Assembly (NCBI RefSeq): GCF_002741055.1 | Contig: NZ_CP016809.1 | Coordinates: 6,302,501-6,366,500, forward strand | Origin: Paenibacillus ihbetae | Lineage (GTDB): Bacteria > Bacillota > Bacilli > Paenibacillales > Paenibacillaceae | Reading direction: 5' to 3' | DNA length: 64,000 nucleotides | In this document: positions 16,166-25,412 of the stretch, piece by piece | Position numbering within the stretch: the first letter of the stretch is position 1 | Layout: each line of letters starts with the position of its first letter | The notes under the pieces: generated by a model | What the model saw: the letters and a program-made list of their open reading frames with translations, nothing else | Database searches by the model: none | Told to the model about the DNA's origin: nothing | Program-made: the position numbers and the translations under genes

Positions 16166-19100
16166 ATGAAGCGAAAATGGATCGCCGGATTATTATCCGG
16201 CATACTGATCGGCAGCAGCTTTTTTGAATTTGCGCTTGCAAGCACCCCTGCTTATGCGGCCCCTTCGGGAGCGATGCCCGTGTTTATCTCGGAAATTTAT
16301 CCTGATGACCGTTCGAATCAGCAAACGATCGAGGGTGCGGGCGGGGCCGATCTGTTCGAATATGTTGAGCTTTACAACCATTCGGGGGCGCCGCTCCCGT
16401 TTAACGACGAGTTCAACATTCGTTATGACTACAATACGGGCGTGAAGACGCTGACGGTAACAGACACGGTTTACGGTAAACCGGATGGCGTGGTCATCCC
16501 GGCCGACAGTCCGGCGGTACTCTGGGTGGAACGAACCAGCTCGTCGATAACCGGGGCTGCCGCGGCTCTGACGGAATCCGATTTCCGGCAGTACCATTCG
16601 GTTCCCGACCATGTACCGGTATTCAAGCTTCGGGGACAGGACGGCCTCAACAACACGGACCGCGGTTTATACATAACCCGAAAAGGCGATGATGCCGCCG
16701 TAATCAGCAGCTTCTACTATACCGCCGAGGATGTCGGCGACGGGAAGAGCGTGCACCTTCAGCCCCCTTCCACCAGTCCAGGGATGATTCCTTACGCACG
16801 GGAAGCGGCACCTTCCGCCGGAATCATCGATCCGGGTCAGTTGTTGCCGCCTGACAATCGCATGCCGGATATCAGTCACACGCCGGTTGCCTCGGCCGAC
16901 CGGACGCAGCCTCTGACCGTAAGTGCAAGCGTCTATGACGAAGACGGCGATGCGTTAGACGTCAAGCTTTATTACAAAACGGCTGTCAATAACCCATACA
17001 GCATGATCAATATGATTGATCGCGGGGGGAATCAATTCGATGCGGTCATTCCGGCCGACCAGTTGATCGGCGATAAGCTGTATTATTACATAGAGGCAGC
17101 GGATGGGCTTCAACGTTCAAGATCCGGCGATTATGAAACGGCGTTAGCCGGAGCCGTCACCGGCGGAGACGTTCCGCGCATTCTCATTACCGAGATTCTC
17201 CCGAACCCGGCCGGGGATTACCGATGGGGAAGCGGCAACCAGTACGAATACGTAGAAATCTACAATCATTCGAATCAGGTACTGGACCTCAAGGGTTACA
17301 CCCTGTGGTATCTGTATCCGAGTCAGACGGCACCGAAGAGTTGGACGATTCCGGATCATACCGCAATCGAGCCTTACAGCTCAGCCGTCATCTGGTTCGC
17401 GAAGGAAGCCATCGCCAACGGCAAGGGATATACAACGACGGCCGACTTCAATTTGCACTTTAACAGCACGCTGAACGATAACGACATTATTTTCTACGAT
17501 AATTCAAAAGCTTCCGATTTCAATCTTCCGAATTCGCTGCATCGCGGGCTGGCCATTTCAGCACCGGGTCAGGCAAATTCGTACATCGTGCAGGCCTGGT
17601 ATGACCCGAGCACGCCGGACAGCCCGGACAGGCTGGTGAACGACGTTCGTAACGCAGTCGTTCGATATGCCTACCCGGATGCAGGAACGACCATGAAAAG
17701 GCTGGATAACCGCATGTATGCCAATCCTGGCAGCATTGATCCAGGTCAGGTGCCGCCTGTAACGGGCGTGGACATGATTGCACCGACGCTTCAGCATGAA
17801 CAGACCGCCTATAATTTGGGCAAGGGGCAGGCATATGCGGTGACCGTGACCAGCGACGAGCCTCTTGCTTCAGTTGAGGTATTGATCGGAGCAGCCTCCG
17901 AGGAGCCGACGACTTTTACGGACAAGCATGCGCTGACTCTTGCGTCCCAGGAAAACGGACGTTACGTCTACCAAGGCTCGATCACACTGAATGAAACCGG
18001 CGTCTATCGTTATATCATCGACGCGGTCGACAGCAGCGGCAATCGTACACGGGTTCCATATAACTCCAGAGGCGGCCTTCTGACCGTTAATGAAGAAAGC
18101 ACGGGGACGGAGCTGCCGAACCCGGGGTTATCCATTGCAAACGGAAGCATGCTTAGCGGGAATGCATCCTTCTACGCTTACGGCTCTCGTGCCGAGGACG
18201 ATATCCAGGTCCGCTTCGACGGAAATCCGATGCCTCTTCGCAAAGCGTTGCCAGGCAAGGTACAGCTCGGCATGCAGACCCGTGGCATCGATCAGATCTA
18301 CCAAGCGTCGGCAAGCGCGCTGAATGCAAGCGGAGAGACGGTCTTTTTCGCACGCATCCTGCCCAAATATATCGACGGCGCATGGTCGATGTTCGATATG
18401 ACACCGGATCTTTTCGTAACCGGTACGACCGTTTCCGTGCATACAGGAAATGAGAACGCTCCTTATCAAGTCAAAGATCACGACAAGGTATTCGGCAAGA
18501 ACAACCATGATGATTTCGAAGTGATGAATCTTCATCTCGTGCTGCCGGACGGTTCGGTCGTCAAACCGGATAAGGTGCTGAACTACCTGGGCAATCTGGG
18601 GCAATCAACCATGGATTACCGGGAGGATACCTACTATGGATTCGGTGATGCGGATTACGGCAGCAATCCGAACAAGCCGATGATCAGCGACTTCCGCTTC
18701 CCGATTCCGCAGGAGAAGTTTACGGCAAGATATGCCGAGCTTGACACCGCTACGATAAAGGACGGGATTTATCCTCTAAGCATGTCGATGAACGGACAAG
18801 TCTTCCAGTCCATCGACGTGACTGTGGACAATACCGCTCCGGAGATTGAAGGAATATCGTATGGGGAAGGACAGTTATTGACCGAAGCCATGCAGCTCAA
18901 AGGAGCGTTCAAGCTGGATGTGGTCGCTTCGGACCAGTTAAGCGGAGTTGCCGAAGTTATGGCGGAGCTTGATGGTGAGACGATCACGCTTCCTTACGAG
19001 ACGTCTTCCACGGTGCTTGCACCGGGCGAGCATATTCTGAAAGTGACCGTACTCGACGGGGCCGGCAATTCGGCGGAGATCACACGCACCTTCATGATTG

Positions 19101-22075
19101 AGGAGGAGAAGCCTCTTCTTCCGGGCGAAGTTTCCCCAGCTGATTTCGCGGAGAACGTTGGTTTGAATCCGAGCCTGAGAGCACGGCTCAGCGATCCAAG
19201 CGGAGACTCGATGGATGTGCGCTTTTTGGAAGGGGATAAATACGATTTTGCCCGCGCTGACGGAATTGAAGGTCATATCAACGTTGCAGACCGGGAGCCG
19301 CCGCTTGCTCTGGAGCCGGACGGCGAGAAGGGGATCGGCAAGGAAGAGGCCGACAAAATGGCTTATCCGGACGGGGATTACCTAACCACGGATACCGATT
19401 CCGGATTCCCTTATCATCGATTCGAAGTCCAGCTGGACGAAGCATGGACCGAACAGGACAAGGTAGAGCTGCACTGGGAGGGACGCACGCTTCCGGGACG
19501 CATCGTGACGCTGTATGCATGGGATAATGATGCCGTCAAGTGGACGGCATTAAAGTCAGCCACCGGCGACGAAGGCGAATCCGATATTGCTCTAACGGCT
19601 GAAGTGGATCCTGAGCGATACGTGCGAAATGGCAAAATCCAGGCCATGGTGCAGGATGAAGTGAAGAGCGCGAACGCGCCGTTCAACATTTTATGGTTTA
19701 CGGACACGCAGTATTACGCGGAATCGTACCCGGATATTTTCGATAAACTGGGCGATTGGATCGCGGAAGAATATAAAAAGGGCTTGTTCAGCTATGTCAT
19801 TCATACTGGTGACATCGTGAACGTGGCTGACGACGAGAAGCAGTGGGCGGTAGCCGACCGCAACCTGAAGAAGCTGGACGAAGCGGGCGTACCGTATGGC
19901 GTCCTCGCGGGTAATCACGATGTCATCATTGACGGCGTGGATTACTCCTACTACGGAAAGTATGTCGGGGCCGACCGATACAAGAACAATCCGTGGTATG
20001 GCGGCGAAATGGATAACAACCGCAATCATTACGACCTCGTATCGTTTGGAGGTCATGACTTTATTTTCCTGTACATCGGCTTCGGACTTGAAGACACACC
20101 GGAAACAATTGCTTGGGCCAACGAGGCGCTGAAGAAGCATGCGGACCGCATCGCGATCGTGGGCATGCACGCATATCTGGAGAGCAACGGCACCTTGTCC
20201 AATATGGCACAGCGCGTGTTTGACCAGGTCATTGCGCCGAACAAAAACGTGCAGCTCGTACTAAGCGGGCATTATCATGCCGCGAATAGGGTCGTGAAGA
20301 CTGTGACGCATCCGGACGGATCGACGAGACAGGTGATCGAAATGCTGGCAGACTATCAGGGGGGGCCGAACGGTGGAAACGGCTATCTGCGCCTGCTTCA
20401 ATTTGATCCGGCCACAGGTACGCTGGACGTGGATACGTACTCGCCTTACTTGGACGACTACAATTTCTTTGACGACGCCATCGAGGATTTTACCGAGCCG
20501 TTTGCGTTCGGGGACATTCAAAAACGGGTGGCAACCGATTATTTTGCAGTCAACGTGTACAAAAACAAGCTGATTGGCGAGAAAAAGGACGTGAAATCCG
20601 GAGAAATTGCCTCAGCCGCATGGAATGGGCTTGAAGCAGGCAAGACGTATTACTGGTATATGGATATTACTGATGAATTCGGTGCCAAGCAGTTGAGCCC
20701 GATCTATCGCTTTACGACCTCGAAAACGTCTCCGCCTGGAGGCGGAAATGACGGAGGCGGAAACAATGGGGGCGGCGGTAATAACGGCAACAACGGAAAT
20801 AACGGCAATAACGGCAATAACGGCAATAACAGCGGCAGTGATCAACCAGGCCAAAGCAAGCCAGGTGGAAAACCGCCGGCCACCGGACCTTCCAGACCAG
20901 GAACGATTACGGCGCAAATCGCCATAAACGGCCAGAGGGCTCAAGCAGCCGTCAGCGAATCGGAGCTCAGCAGTGCCTTCGAAAGCGTCGCTGCGAACGC
21001 GCGCGGAATCAAGACCGTGACGATTCAGCTGGATGAAAGCGCCCGCTCGTTCAACGGCGAAATCGTCATCCAGGTTCCGTCAGCTTACTTAAACCGCAAT
21101 CACGCACGGGAACGGATCGAGATCGTTACGCCGCAGGCAACCGTGAGGCTGGCGTCCGATATGCTGAACCGTCTGCCGGAGGCAGGGCAGTATACTGGCC
21201 TTGTCATTCGACCGAGTGATCGAAGCCTGTTGCCAGCGGATCGGCTTGCCGGGATCGGTAATAGACCGGTCGTTCAGTTGCTGCTGCAAATCGATGGCAA
21301 GACGGTGGAATGGCCGGGAAGCACTACTCCAGTAACCGTCTCGCTCCACTATGAAGCCAAGGCTGATGAACGAGCCGATCAGCTGGTCGCGTGGGAAGTC
21401 GATGCGATGGGGGCGATAACCTCTGTCCTGAACGCATTTTACAATGAAGAGCTTCGTGCTTTGACGTTCGAGACAGGCAAGCTTGGCACGTATGCGATTG
21501 CATATAAGCCGGTATCCTATCGGGATGTGGAACCGGGAAGCTGGTATGCAGACGCCGTCCATTTCCTTTCTGCCCGGGACATTATTAAGGGGGCAGGAGG
21601 AGGAAGGTATCTGCCGCAGAAGGAGATCAGCCGGGCCGATTTCCTGGTCATGGCGATGAACGCCTTCGGCATAAATCCGGAAAATACGGATGAAGACGGT
21701 AATTTTTCCGATGCGGGCAGCCGCTATTATACGCCGTATTTATCTGCAGCGAAGAAGCTGGGACTGGTTCATGGAACGGGAGATAACCGGTTCAGACCAG
21801 AGGACTCGATCACGCGTCAGGATATGGTCGTCATGCTCCATGCTATGATGGAATCGGTTGGCAGCGAGCTGCCGGGCGGAGGAAAGAAGCTCGAAAGCTA
21901 TACCGATGCGAAGGACATATCCGGCTATGCCAAGGAAGCGATGGACTACATGCTGGATGCCGAAATGATTCAAGGCACCGGTGGAGGCAAACTGTCACCC
22001 AAGTCTGTTACCAGTCGGGCAATGGCAGCAGAGCTGATGTACAACTACCTGGTCAAAAGCAGGGAAGCTTCTTAA
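16166..22075 (+). CDS. Giant SLH-anchored metallophosphoesterase with lamin-tail domains
   Basis: A 1,969-residue exported wall protein. In order: signal peptide (1-33, cleaved near AYAA), a lamin-tail domain (about 38-165, ISEIYP...EYVELYNHSG), a second one (about 336-470, ITEILPNP...EYVEIYNHS), Ig-like and unassigned regions to about 1170, and a calcineurin-like phosphoesterase (about 1174-1375). The metal motifs of that domain read WFTDTQ, HTGDIVN, AGNHD and SGHYH. Then come an FN3-like stretch, a Gly/Asn low-complexity linker (about 1525-1562), a beta-rich domain, and three SLH repeats (about 1783-1969). AAGGAGG favours ATG 16166 over 16151. It probably hydrolyses extracellular phosphoesters at the cell surface; the first metal motif has DTQ rather than DxH, seen in some family members. 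Confidence 0.9.
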   Translation: MKRKWIAGLLSGILIGSSFFEFALASTPAYAAPSGAMPVFISEIYPDDRSNQQTIEGAGGADLFEYVELYNHSGAPLPFNDEFNIRYDYNTGVKTLTVTDTVYGKPDGVVIPADSPAVLWVERTSSSITGAAAALTESDFRQYHSVPDHVPVFKLRGQDGLNNTDRGLYITRKGDDAAVISSFYYTAEDVGDGKSVHLQPPSTSPGMIPYAREAAPSAGIIDPGQLLPPDNRMPDISHTPVASADRTQPLTVSASVYDEDGDALDVKLYYKTAVNNPYSMINMIDRGGNQFDAVIPADQLIGDKLYYYIEAADGLQRSRSGDYETALAGAVTGGDVPRILITEILPNPAGDYRWGSGNQYEYVEIYNHSNQVLDLKGYTLWYLYPSQTAPKSWTIPDHTAIEPYSSAVIWFAKEAIANGKGYTTTADFNLHFNSTLNDNDIIFYDNSKASDFNLPNSLHRGLAISAPGQANSYIVQAWYDPSTPDSPDRLVNDVRNAVVRYAYPDAGTTMKRLDNRMYANPGSIDPGQVPPVTGVDMIAPTLQHEQTAYNLGKGQAYAVTVTSDEPLASVEVLIGAASEEPTTFTDKHALTLASQENGRYVYQGSITLNETGVYRYIIDAVDSSGNRTRVPYNSRGGLLTVNEESTGTELPNPGLSIANGSMLSGNASFYAYGSRAEDDIQVRFDGNPMPLRKALPGKVQLGMQTRGIDQIYQASASALNASGETVFFARILPKYIDGAWSMFDMTPDLFVTGTTVSVHTGNENAPYQVKDHDKVFGKNNHDDFEVMNLHLVLPDGSVVKPDKVLNYLGNLGQSTMDYREDTYYGFGDADYGSNPNKPMISDFRFPIPQEKFTARYAELDTATIKDGIYPLSMSMNGQVFQSIDVTVDNTAPEIEGISYGEGQLLTEAMQLKGAFKLDVVASDQLSGVAEVMAELDGETITLPYETSSTVLAPGEHILKVTVLDGAGNSAEITRTFMIEEEKPLLPGEVSPADFAENVGLNPSLRARLSDPSGDSMDVRFLEGDKYDFARADGIEGHINVADREPPLALEPDGEKGIGKEEADKMAYPDGDYLTTDTDSGFPYHRFEVQLDEAWTEQDKVELHWEGRTLPGRIVTLYAWDNDAVKWTALKSATGDEGESDIALTAEVDPERYVRNGKIQAMVQDEVKSANAPFNILWFTDTQYYAESYPDIFDKLGDWIAEEYKKGLFSYVIHTGDIVNVADDEKQWAVADRNLKKLDEAGVPYGVLAGNHDVIIDGVDYSYYGKYVGADRYKNNPWYGGEMDNNRNHYDLVSFGGHDFIFLYIGFGLEDTPETIAWANEALKKHADRIAIVGMHAYLESNGTLSNMAQRVFDQVIAPNKNVQLVLSGHYHAANRVVKTVTHPDGSTRQVIEMLADYQGGPNGGNGYLRLLQFDPATGTLDVDTYSPYLDDYNFFDDAIEDFTEPFAFGDIQKRVATDYFAVNVYKNKLIGEKKDVKSGEIASAAWNGLEAGKTYYWYMDITDEFGAKQLSPIYRFTTSKTSPPGGGNDGGGNNGGGGNNGNNGNNGNNGNNGNNSGSDQPGQSKPGGKPPATGPSRPGTITAQIAINGQRAQAAVSESELSSAFESVAANARGIKTVTIQLDESARSFNGEIVIQVPSAYLNRNHARERIEIVTPQATVRLASDMLNRLPEAGQYTGLVIRPSDRSLLPADRLAGIGNRPVVQLLLQIDGKTVEWPGSTTPVTVSLHYEAKADERADQLVAWEVDAMGAITSVLNAFYNEELRALTFETGKLGTYAIAYKPVSYRDVEPGSWYADAVHFLSARDIIKGAGGGRYLPQKEISRADFLVMAMNAFGINPENTDEDGNFSDAGSRYYTPYLSAAKKLGLVHGTGDNRFRPEDSITRQDMVVMLHAMMESVGSELPGGGKKLESYTDAKDISGYAKEAMDYMLDAEMIQGTGGGKLSPKSVTSRAMAAELMYNYLVKSREAS
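20738..20850 (+). repeat. Gly/Asn codon repeat tract inside the metallophosphoesterase gene
   Basis: Tandem GGNN/NGN codons (repeating AACGGCAAT-like units) code a flexible linker between the enzyme half and the wall-binding half. Such tracts are prone to length change by slippage. Confidence 0.75.
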
Positions 22076-22120
22076 GAGTTAGAATAAAGACGAGTTTGTA
22101 TCATGTTAATGGATTAACGT

Positions 22121-22148
22121 AGAGCGGGAGGAGCCTCCCGCTCTTTTG
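22121..22148 (+). terminator. Terminator after the giant SLH gene
   Basis: AGAGCGGGAGG pairs with CCTCCCGCTCT; TTTTGG follows. Confidence 0.85.
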
Positions 22149-22549
22149 GTTGCCGTTCGGTTGCGGCTGTGATTTCAGGCTGTTGTTTAACGAAGTGTCA
22201 GATTAGTTCAATCAAGGTACTATACTTTGGATATCTTGCTTGACATGAATTGGTTATATTTTGTAATCTGTTTTTGGAGATGAAGGAAAGGGGACTCGTA
22301 TTCCAATGTGGATTTTCTTGTAATGGTTTGATTGTAGGTGATCGCGTGATTCGACCTTGGCTATTTGCCATAGGTTTGGTGAATCATGCCATCCTCAACC
22401 ATTTCAAGGGATGCGAGAGACCGTTCATTTCACCCGCTGCGCGAATACTTGATGTATCCGCTTTTTTTGGTTAAGGCAGCGGAAGCAATTCATCTCCCAT
22501 GATGAACGATTCTCTTGTCTTCTCTTTACCGTAGGAGGTATTTCTAATC
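22149..22549. other. Gene-poor stretch
   Basis: About 400 bp with no gene I can support. An open frame at 22250-22474 has no ribosome site and no recognisable protein features. Near the end lies TAGGAGG, the ribosome site of the SDR gene. Confidence 0.5.
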
Positions 22550-23344
22550 ATGAAGAGACTGCAAGGGAAAATTGCCATCGTCACTGGCGTAAGCCGTCCG
22601 GGGGGAATCGGAGCCGCGATATGCCGGACATTGGCTCGTGAAGGTGCCGATCTATTCTACACTCATCTATATGATTATGATAAAACAATATATCCGAATG
22701 ACGCAGACAAGAGTTGGCCAAATTTATTTGCCGACGAACTTCGCCAGTTGGGCGTTCAAGCCGCACATATGAATTTGGACTTAGCCGATTCCGGTTCGGC
22801 TGTCAAACTGCTGCGAGAAGTTCGAACTACGATCGGGCTTCCGACAATCCTTGTCAATAATGCTACGTATAGCGTCGATGCCGATTTTCGTCAATTAAAT
22901 GAAGCTCTTATCGATGCCCATTGTGCTGTAAACATTAGAGGGACTTTCATGCTAAGTGCCGAATTCGCTCGTATGCTTGAGTCAGAGCAACGTACACATA
23001 ACGACGGGTTACCCGGCGGAAGAATCATTAATCTTACCTCTGGACAAGGAAAAGGCCCAATGCCCGGTAATCTCATCTATGCTGCAACGAAAGGAGCCAT
23101 CTCCGTTTTTACCGAATCATTGGCTGCAGAGCTGGCTCCGCTTCATATCACTGTGAACGCTATCGATCCCGGTCCTACCGATTCGGGCTGGATGTCCGAA
23201 GAGGTGAAAAAAGCCCTGCTTCCGAGATTTCCAATGGGGAGGATTGGTCTTCCCGAGGATGCGGCCCGTTTGATCGCTTTTCTAGCAAGTGAAGATTCAC
23301 AATGGATTACCGGACAAATTATTCATTCTAGAGGCGGTTTCTAA
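22550..23344 (+). CDS. SDR-family oxidoreductase (FabG-like)
   Basis: A 264-residue classical short-chain dehydrogenase with a Rossmann fold. TGVSRPGGIGAAI is the nucleotide-binding glycine motif, VNNATYS matches the NNAG strand, and the catalytic set is the serine in INLTSGQGKGP plus YAATKGA (Tyr-x3-Lys). PGPTDSGW follows as the cofactor-closing loop. The glycine loop has an inserted RPG and a long insert (residues 40-62), like the group annotated as 3-oxoacyl-reductase-like SDRs. GTAGGAGG precedes ATG 22550. It stands alone with a terminator behind it. Substrate unknown. Confidence 0.85.
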   Translation: MKRLQGKIAIVTGVSRPGGIGAAICRTLAREGADLFYTHLYDYDKTIYPNDADKSWPNLFADELRQLGVQAAHMNLDLADSGSAVKLLREVRTTIGLPTILVNNATYSVDADFRQLNEALIDAHCAVNIRGTFMLSAEFARMLESEQRTHNDGLPGGRIINLTSGQGKGPMPGNLIYAATKGAISVFTESLAAELAPLHITVNAIDPGPTDSGWMSEEVKKALLPRFPMGRIGLPEDAARLIAFLASEDSQWITGQIIHSRGGF

Positions 23345-23434
23345 AGTGGACTTCTTTTACCGTCTAGCATTGTAACGTACGAGTTACGAGTTCTCATTGT
23401 ATTATCAGAGAACCATAGTTTAATCGTGACAGAA

Positions 23435-23471
23435 GAAGGCAGCCGATCATTATGATCGGTTGTCTTTTTTA
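23435..23471 (+). terminator. Terminator after the SDR gene
   Basis: A stem of about 14 bp around GGCAGCCGATCA and TGATCGGTTGTC (G-U pairs included), followed by TTTTTT. Confidence 0.8.
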
Positions 23472-23568
23472 AGCTAACGGGCAGATAAAATACATTTATG
23501 AAATAAGACATAAGATGACATAATTATGATCTACAATGAGTGATATATCCCGAAAGGAGCTACAAATC

Positions 23569-24129
23569 GTGAAACGTAAAATCATTTTAGATTTAGCCGT
23601 TACTTTGGATGGTTTTATTGAAGGGAAGAACGGGGAAGTTGACTGGTGCATCATGGACCCTGAGATGGGGTTTGCGGATTTTTTAAATCAAATCGATACG
23701 ATAATGTATGGAAGAAAAAGTTATGATTTATGGGGGCGGTTCACGCCAGATATGGATCCGTCGGATGCTGAGCAAGAATTATGGTCAAACGTTCACAGTA
23801 AAGAAAAATATGTGTTCTCCAGGACGCAAACAGGGAGCGATCATAAAGCGACATACATCAATGATCATATCCTTGAAGAAGTAAATGCATTAAAGAATAA
23901 GCCGGGTAAAGACATCTGGTTATATGGGGGAGCAAGCCTTATTACAACCTTTATTCAGTTAGGGCTGGTTGATGAATTTAGATTATCGGTTCACCCTGTC
24001 ATCTTGGGAGAAGGAAAACCGTTGTTTATGGATATCAAGCAAAGGTTGAATTTAAAGCTGGTGGATGCAAGAACGTTCTCTTCAGGAGTCGTGCAGCTCA
24101 TTTATCATTTAAGCCGAAGCGAAAAGTGA
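23569..24129 (+). CDS. RibD C-terminal/dihydrofolate-reductase-like protein
   Basis: A 186-residue NAD(P)H-binding protein with the dihydrofolate-reductase fold of the RibD C-terminal family (YwjB/YyaP type). The N-terminal strand IILDLAVTLDGFIEG, the MYGRKSYD segment, the IWLYGGASLITTFIQLGLVDEF cofactor strand and helix, and the HPVILGEGKPLF block are all characteristic. GTG 23569 has AAAGGAGC 8 bases upstream, while ATG 23536 has no site, so GTG is preferred. It is not next to riboflavin genes, so it is probably a stand-alone reductase of unknown substrate rather than RibD. Confidence 0.85.
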   Translation: MKRKIILDLAVTLDGFIEGKNGEVDWCIMDPEMGFADFLNQIDTIMYGRKSYDLWGRFTPDMDPSDAEQELWSNVHSKEKYVFSRTQTGSDHKATYINDHILEEVNALKNKPGKDIWLYGGASLITTFIQLGLVDEFRLSVHPVILGEGKPLFMDIKQRLNLKLVDARTFSSGVVQLIYHLSRSEK

Positions 24130-24141
24130 ACCAGGCTGACC

Positions 24142-24477
24142 TCAGGAAGATGTTTTAGTTAAAAGATAGCTTTGTTTGATCATGTCGTGGATTTCTGCCT
24201 CTGGTACGGTGCCGTCCAGAATAATCGAATTCCAATGGTCTTTATTAAGGTGAAAGGCCGGAACTACTGCGGTGTATGCCTGCCGTAAGAACTCGAGCAT
24301 GCCGGGTTCGCACTTTACATTGATCCAAATATGATCTTCTTTTTCAAAAATCCAAGCAAAAACCTTATGGTTATCTTGATGCCGAATCACTGTCCAATTT
24401 TTATCGCGAAATGGTTGATCCTCATACGAATGGCCCAAACTCAAGCAGTATTCAATGGCTTCCTGTCTACTTCTCAT
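24142..24477 (-). CDS. YjbR/MmcQ-family protein
   Basis: A 111-residue protein of the YjbR/MmcQ family, small double-wing proteins with a proposed DNA-binding role. Typical elements are the EAIEYCLSLGHSYEDQPF start, WTVIRHQDNHKVFAWIF, INVKCEPGMLEFLR and the W in HLNKDHWNSIILDG. AGGGGAG lies 6 bases before this ATG (minus strand); a longer frame reaching 24603 lacks a ribosome site. It ends 12 bp from the convergent RibD-like gene, with no terminator between them. Confidence 0.8.
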   Translation of the reverse strand: MRSRQEAIEYCLSLGHSYEDQPFRDKNWTVIRHQDNHKVFAWIFEKEDHIWINVKCEPGMLEFLRQAYTAVVPAFHLNKDHWNSIILDGTVPEAEIHDMIKQSYLLTKTSS

Positions 24478-24652
24478 CCATAACTCCCCTAACCTATAAC
24501 GTACAAAATGCCGTGACTTTAACGGCATTTTTTGCGTGCTCTGCTTATTAACAACAAGCACAGGACTATTCATAACATAACAAATTTGGTTGTTGGAGGA
24601 CAAGTCCTACGTGCAAGGAACACGGATCTAATATGAACTGTGTTCCTTGCAT

Positions 24653-25264
24653 TTAATCACTGCTGTCACGTTCTTTACGTGGGGGTGCCGAGAGTGACGA
24701 TAACGCTGAGTCGATGCAACTATCGATCCATTCCCGATTAGGATTGGATTTCTTTAATACCGTTATTCCGATGAAAGCTACCACAAGGGACTGGGCTATT
24801 GCCCGATCGTTGACCGATTCATCGATCTCTCCGGAGCGTACCCCTCGTTTAATAGCATCTTCAAACATCGCCGCTAAATATTGTTGATGCTCTCGCGTCA
24901 AAATTTCAAACTTCGCATCGTGCGGAGCGAGCTCCACCATCGTATTAATGCAGAAGCACCCATTCTGTCCATGGGTTCCGTTAGGGAACGCCCCTTCCAG
25001 GAACAAGTGCCTGAAAGCTGCCTTGACACTCGTACTTTCGTTAAGCTTCATGCGAACGGATTTAGCATGTATTTCGTTATATTTTCGAAGGGCTGATTCA
25101 AACAAAGATAATTTGTCTCCAAATGCAGCATATAAACTAGGTTTCTGAATCTTCATTCGAGATGTTAAGTCACTGAGTGAAGTCGCCTCGTATCCTTTTT
25201 CCCAAAAAACATGCATTGCCTCCGTTAATGCCTGCTGTTCATCAAATTCACGAATTCTAGCCAT
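24653..25264 (-). CDS. TetR-family repressor
   Basis: A 203-residue TetR-type regulator. The N-terminal helix-turn-helix (about 25-46) reads TSLSDLTSRMKIQKPSLYAAFGDK, followed by an all-helical ligand domain containing two cysteines (GCFCINTMVEL). It is divergent from an MFS pump. The shared region holds two TACC-N4-GGTA palindromes, one downstream of each promoter, so it probably represses both itself and the pump until a ligand binds. Ligand unknown; the layout is that of drug or toxicant pump control. Confidence 0.9.
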   Translation of the reverse strand: MARIREFDEQQALTEAMHVFWEKGYEATSLSDLTSRMKIQKPSLYAAFGDKLSLFESALRKYNEIHAKSVRMKLNESTSVKAAFRHLFLEGAFPNGTHGQNGCFCINTMVELAPHDAKFEILTREHQQYLAAMFEDAIKRGVRSGEIDESVNDRAIAQSLVVAFIGITVLKKSNPNREWIDSCIDSALSSLSAPPRKERDSSD

Positions 25265-25281
25265 AACCCCTCCTGATTAAA

Positions 25282-25293
25282 TACCTTATGGTA
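25282..25293. promoter_or_regulatory. TetR-type operator on the regulator side
   Basis: TACCTTATGGTA: half-sites TACC/GGTA match the second palindrome at 25381. It lies between the tetR promoter and the tetR start. Confidence 0.6.
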
Positions 25294-25299
25294 CACAAT

Positions 25300-25328
25300 A
25301 TTTTATCTAAAATTATCGATCAAGTCAA
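25300..25328 (-). promoter_or_regulatory. Sigma-A promoter of the TetR regulator gene
   Basis: Minus strand: TTGACT, 17-bp spacer, TAAAAT. Confidence 0.65.
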
Positions 25329-25335
25329 CGAACGG

Positions 25336-25364
25336 TTGACATTCAACCATTTCTGTGAGTTAAT
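25336..25364 (+). promoter_or_regulatory. Sigma-A promoter of the MFS pump gene
   Basis: TTGACA (25336-25341), 17-bp spacer, GTTAAT (25359-25364). Confidence 0.6.
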
Positions 25365-25380
25365 TGGTCTCAAAATAAAA

Positions 25381-25392
25381 TACCGATCGGTA
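25381..25392. promoter_or_regulatory. TetR-type operator on the pump side
   Basis: Perfect 12-bp palindrome TACCGATCGGTA between the pump promoter and its ribosome site. Confidence 0.65.
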
Positions 25393-25412
25393 CATTTAGG
25401 GAGGGTTATTCA

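Noticed and set aside
20738..20850. Short tandem repeats that could suggest a CRISPR array
   Set aside because: Units of 6-9 bp with no spacers, in frame, coding a Gly/Asn linker inside the SLH phosphoesterase.
22250..22474. 74-codon open frame
   Set aside because: No ribosome site, no recognisable protein pattern, and other frames in the same stretch look equally plausible.
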